NCBI RefSeq assembly: GCF_000969825.1
Contig: NZ_KQ033920.1
Span: 685,114-749,113, forward strand
Direction of reading: 5' to 3'
DNA from: Parabacteroides gordonii MS-1 = DSM 23371
GTDB taxonomy: Bacteria > Bacteroidota > Bacteroidia > Bacteroidales > Tannerellaceae
DNA length: 64,000 nucleotides
The position numbers were made by a program, and so were the translations under genes. Below, one piece after another: positions 61,574 to 64,000 of this stretch. The notes beneath the pieces are model-generated. The model was not told the origin of the DNA. It saw only the letters and a program-made list of their open reading frames with translations, and made no database searches. The first letter of the stretch is position 1, and every line of letters begins with the position of its first letter.

Positions 61574-62842
61574 ATGGACAAACGAGTCATTCTCTTATCA
61601 CTTCTTTTACAGGTATTTGTCTTTACCTCCGGTGCTGAAAACCAACTAGTAAAACTTAATTTACAGGAAGCCGGACAGCGTTTTTCTACCTGCAACCTGG
61701 AACTGATTGCCGAACGTTATAACATCGACATGGCCGAAGCCGAAGTTATCCAGGCACGCCTCTTCGAGAACCCTGTTATCTTACTTGAACAGAATGTCTA
61801 CAACCGTCTGAACGGAAAATATTTCGATATGGGACGCGAGGGGGAAGCCGTTGTCGAGGTCGAACAGCTTATCTATATTGCCGGACAGCGCAATAAACGT
61901 GTCCGTGTAGAAAAGCTGAATAAGGAAATGGCTGTCTATCAGTTTGAAGAAGTGCTTCGAACCCTACGAAGCGAACTTAACACCAAGTTCATCGAACTCT
62001 ACTACACAGAGAAGTCTCTTTCCGTATACGATAAAGAGATCGACTACCTGCAACGGCTGCTCGAAGTAATGAAAGAGCAGAATGAGAAAGGAAATATATC
62101 ATTGTTGGAGAAGTCGAGAATACAGGCGCTTCTTTTATCGCTGCAACAGGAGAGGAACGAGACTTCCAACCGGGTCATTTCCCTGCAGGGCGATATGAAG
62201 TTATTATTGGGACTGAATGCAACCGAAGTGTTCGAGCCTGTTTTCGACGAAGCGGTATTGAAGCAGGTGGATATTGCCTCTATTCCTTTTATCGAACTGA
62301 ACAACCGTCTGGCCGAACGTCCTGATATAAAGATGGCACGCACCAATATACAGGTTTCCCGTGCCAATGTAAGTTTGCAAAAGTCGCTTGCCTTTCCTGA
62401 AGTCAGCCTGAAAGGAGCTTACGACCGGGCTGGTAATTTCTGCGACAACTACTTCGCTATCGGTTTGAGTGTCTCTGTCCCGATATTCAACCGTAACCAG
62501 GGAAATATCAAATCTGCCCGCCTTTCCGTCCTGCAAAACACGAACAGGGAAGAGTTGGCGCGTAAGCAGGCGGAGAACGAACTTTTCACCAGCTATGCAC
62601 GTCTGGAGAAGGCCGTCAAGCTCTATAATACATCCAACTACGAACTGGAACGTGATTTTGAAAAGATCATCGACGGAGTGAACAGCAATTACAGTAAACG
62701 TAATATCAGCCTGCTCGAATTCATCGATTATTATCAGGCTTATAAAGAAACCTGCCTGCAACTCTATCAGACACAGAAGGATGTATTCCTCGCAATGGAA
62801 GATATCAACACTGTAACAGGTAGCGATGTATTCAACTATTAA
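61574..62842 (+). CDS. TolC-family outer-membrane efflux protein
   Basis: A 422-residue outer-membrane channel of an RND efflux system. The signal peptide ends near TSGAEN. Two repeats of long helical coiled coils are visible; each OEP unit is marked by AEAEVIQARLFENPVILLEQN and by the second-half strand LKGAYDRAG...IGLSVSVPIFNRNQG. It resembles CusC/CzcC-type proteins. First gene of the outer-membrane, adaptor and pump operon, 20 bases before the adaptor. Confidence 0.92.
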   Translation: MDKRVILLSLLLQVFVFTSGAENQLVKLNLQEAGQRFSTCNLELIAERYNIDMAEAEVIQARLFENPVILLEQNVYNRLNGKYFDMGREGEAVVEVEQLIYIAGQRNKRVRVEKLNKEMAVYQFEEVLRTLRSELNTKFIELYYTEKSLSVYDKEIDYLQRLLEVMKEQNEKGNISLLEKSRIQALLLSLQQERNETSNRVISLQGDMKLLLGLNATEVFEPVFDEAVLKQVDIASIPFIELNNRLAERPDIKMARTNIQVSRANVSLQKSLAFPEVSLKGAYDRAGNFCDNYFAIGLSVSVPIFNRNQGNIKSARLSVLQNTNREELARKQAENELFTSYARLEKAVKLYNTSNYELERDFEKIIDGVNSNYSKRNISLLEFIDYYQAYKETCLQLYQTQKDVFLAMEDINTVTGSDVFNY

Positions 62843-62861
62843 CGGATAACAAGATATAAAT

Positions 62862-63950
62862 ATGAAGAATAAGAATTGTATAGCATTAGCACTTTTACTA
62901 CCCCTTCTTGTTGCCTGTGGCAGTAAGACTACCGGGGAAGAAGCCGGCACGGCCCCCCTTATGTTGACCGACAGCCTACAGAAAGTCGTATCTGTCGAAA
63001 CCGTGCATGAGATCCCTCTCAACAACGAACTGATCCTGAACGGCCGTGTCAGCTTCAACCCCGAACAAGTGGCAAATGTGTATCCTATCTTCGGTGGAAA
63101 TGTATCTGCTGTGAATGTGGAAGTAGGCGACTATGTGAAGAAGGGCGATATACTCGCCGTGATCCGCAGCAGCGAGGTGGCCGATTACGAAAAGCAACGC
63201 AAAGAGGCTGAACAGCAATCGATCCTGGCAAACCGTAATCTGGAAGCCGTAAAGGATATGTTCCGTAGCGGCATGTCGTCCGAGCGTGATGTGCTTCAGG
63301 CGGAACAGGAAGTGAGCAATGCGCGTGCCGAGCAAAAACGGATCGAAGAGGTTTATTCCATCTATCATATCTCTGGCAATTCAGTGTATGAGATAAAAGC
63401 GCCTGTATCCGGTTTTGTGATAGAGAAGAATGTAAGCCGTAACATGCAGATACGTTCTGACCAAACGGAGGAGTTGTTCACGATCTCCGGTCTGGATAAC
63501 GTGTGGGTGATGGCCGATGTGTACGAAAGCGATATCAGCAAGGTACGCGAAGGAGCTCCGGTACGTATCACCACGCTGGCATACAGGGACAAGGAGTTTA
63601 CCGGAACGATAGACAAAGTATATAACATCCTGAACGACGAAAGTAAGACCATGAGCGTACGTGTCAAACTGAAGAACGACGACTATATGCTTAAACCTGC
63701 TATGTTTACTAATGTCTATGTACAAAACAACCAGGAAGGGGAGGTGATGCCCTGCGTAAATTCCCGCGCCGTCATCTTCGAGAACGGCCGCCATTATGTC
63801 GTATGTATCGACGCAAATAATGAACTGCATGCCTGCGAAGTGACCGTGTTCAAGCAGACAGAGAAGAACTGCTACCTGCAATCCGGGCTGAAAGAGGGCG
63901 ACCGTATCATCGACAAGAACGCACTTCTGGTTTATAACGCTTTAAAGTAA
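62862..63950 (+). CDS. RND efflux periplasmic adaptor (CusB/CzcB-like) lipoprotein
   Basis: A 362-residue lipoprotein with lipobox LVAC. It has the membrane-fusion plan: beta-barrel N edge, biotinyl-lipoyl half GNVSAVNVEVGDYVKKGDIL, a coiled-coil hairpin (residues about 105-165), the second lipoyl half IKAPVSGFVIEKNV, and a C-terminal barrel ending LKEGDRIIDKNALLVYNAL. No His-rich metal-binding tail is visible, so the metal or drug specificity is unclear. Confidence 0.92.
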   Translation: MKNKNCIALALLLPLLVACGSKTTGEEAGTAPLMLTDSLQKVVSVETVHEIPLNNELILNGRVSFNPEQVANVYPIFGGNVSAVNVEVGDYVKKGDILAVIRSSEVADYEKQRKEAEQQSILANRNLEAVKDMFRSGMSSERDVLQAEQEVSNARAEQKRIEEVYSIYHISGNSVYEIKAPVSGFVIEKNVSRNMQIRSDQTEELFTISGLDNVWVMADVYESDISKVREGAPVRITTLAYRDKEFTGTIDKVYNILNDESKTMSVRVKLKNDDYMLKPAMFTNVYVQNNQEGEVMPCVNSRAVIFENGRHYVVCIDANNELHACEVTVFKQTEKNCYLQSGLKEGDRIIDKNALLVYNALK

Positions 63951-63957
63951 CCGAACC

Positions 63958-64000
63958 ATGCACAAATTCATAGATAACATAATAGCCTTCTCGCTGAAGA
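63958..64000 (+). CDS. RND efflux pump, CusA/CzcA-like, N-terminal fragment (cut by window edge)
   Basis: Fourteen codons are visible (HKFIDNIIAFSLK after the Met), the usual start of a CusA/CzcA inner-membrane pump. The gene continues past the window. It begins 7 bases after the adaptor stop, in the operon order expected for CusCBA. Confidence 0.7.
   Translation, partial: MHKFIDNIIAFSLK

Overview
The window looks like chromosome from an anaerobic gut Bacteroidales bacterium, most probably Parabacteroides or a close relative. The reasons are the Bacteroidetes promoter -7 box TAnnTTTG ahead of many genes, the near absence of Shine-Dalgarno sequences, and typical families: a DUF5103/T9SS plug protein, an HU-HIG DNA-binding protein, a fimbrillin-like lipoprotein, an nqrABCDEF sodium pump, pyruvate phosphate dikinase and an NAD-linked [FeFe] hydrogenase. 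The genus is an inference. I saw no rRNA, tRNA, CRISPR array, transposase or prophage. Genes run off both ends: a hybrid histidine kinase on the left and an RND pump on the right.

Layout. 1-7.8 kb holds the kinase tail, a DJ-1 protein, guanine deaminase, a membrane polyferredoxin, a DUF2007 protein, a secreted HExxH protein, an HU-like protein and the T9SS plug protein. 7.9-13.8 kb is the complete nqr operon. 13.9-20.2 kb has two tiny unknown genes, an HsdR_N-domain protein divergent from amn-holA, a 0.9 kb gene-free AT-rich stretch, an XRE regulator and pyrK-pyrD. 20.3-32.5 kb holds alpha-galactosidase, an MFS transporter, an MgtC protein, the serB-Dabb-C_GCAxxG operon, a cysteine-less thioredoxin-fold protein behind a structured leader, a GH20 hexosaminidase and aminopeptidase P. 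32.7-36.4 kb is a tight six-gene operon (two DRTGG proteins, two GHKL ATPases, an [FeFe]-hydrogenase-like ferredoxin protein and a PHP phosphoesterase) that looks like a redox or hydrogen-sensing module. 36.4-42.7 kb holds mltF, rlmD, ppdK and a 72-residue coiled-coil gene. 42.7-51.7 kb holds a fimbrillin-like lipoprotein, then a phospho-signalling cluster: LytTR, two FHA proteins, a very acidic 80-residue protein, a PP2C phosphatase, a membrane Ser/Thr kinase, an outer-membrane protein and a Kelch lipoprotein. 51.7-57.2 kb has cysE and the four-gene hydrogenase operon. 57.7-64 kb has TPM-LemA, a three-haem peroxidase, RlpA and a CusCBA-type efflux operon.

The most unusual non-coding signal is a class of intergenic array: exactly four copies of a short palindromic core at an exact 22-bp period. 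It occurs at three separate places with three unrelated core sequences (6181-6254, ACCTAGGT; 30816-30893, GTCGTTAAGCTT; 57608-57683, CCTGTACACC). Shared geometry with unshared sequence suggests a common mechanism or origin rather than copies of one repeat. A structured 5' leader or small RNA near 27.59-27.74 kb is the second notable non-coding element.

Functionally, NQR, the hydrogenase, the polyferredoxin and ppdK fit an anaerobic fermenter that balances NADH through sodium export and H2 metabolism. The surface hydrolases and efflux genes fit a gut glycan-degrading lifestyle.
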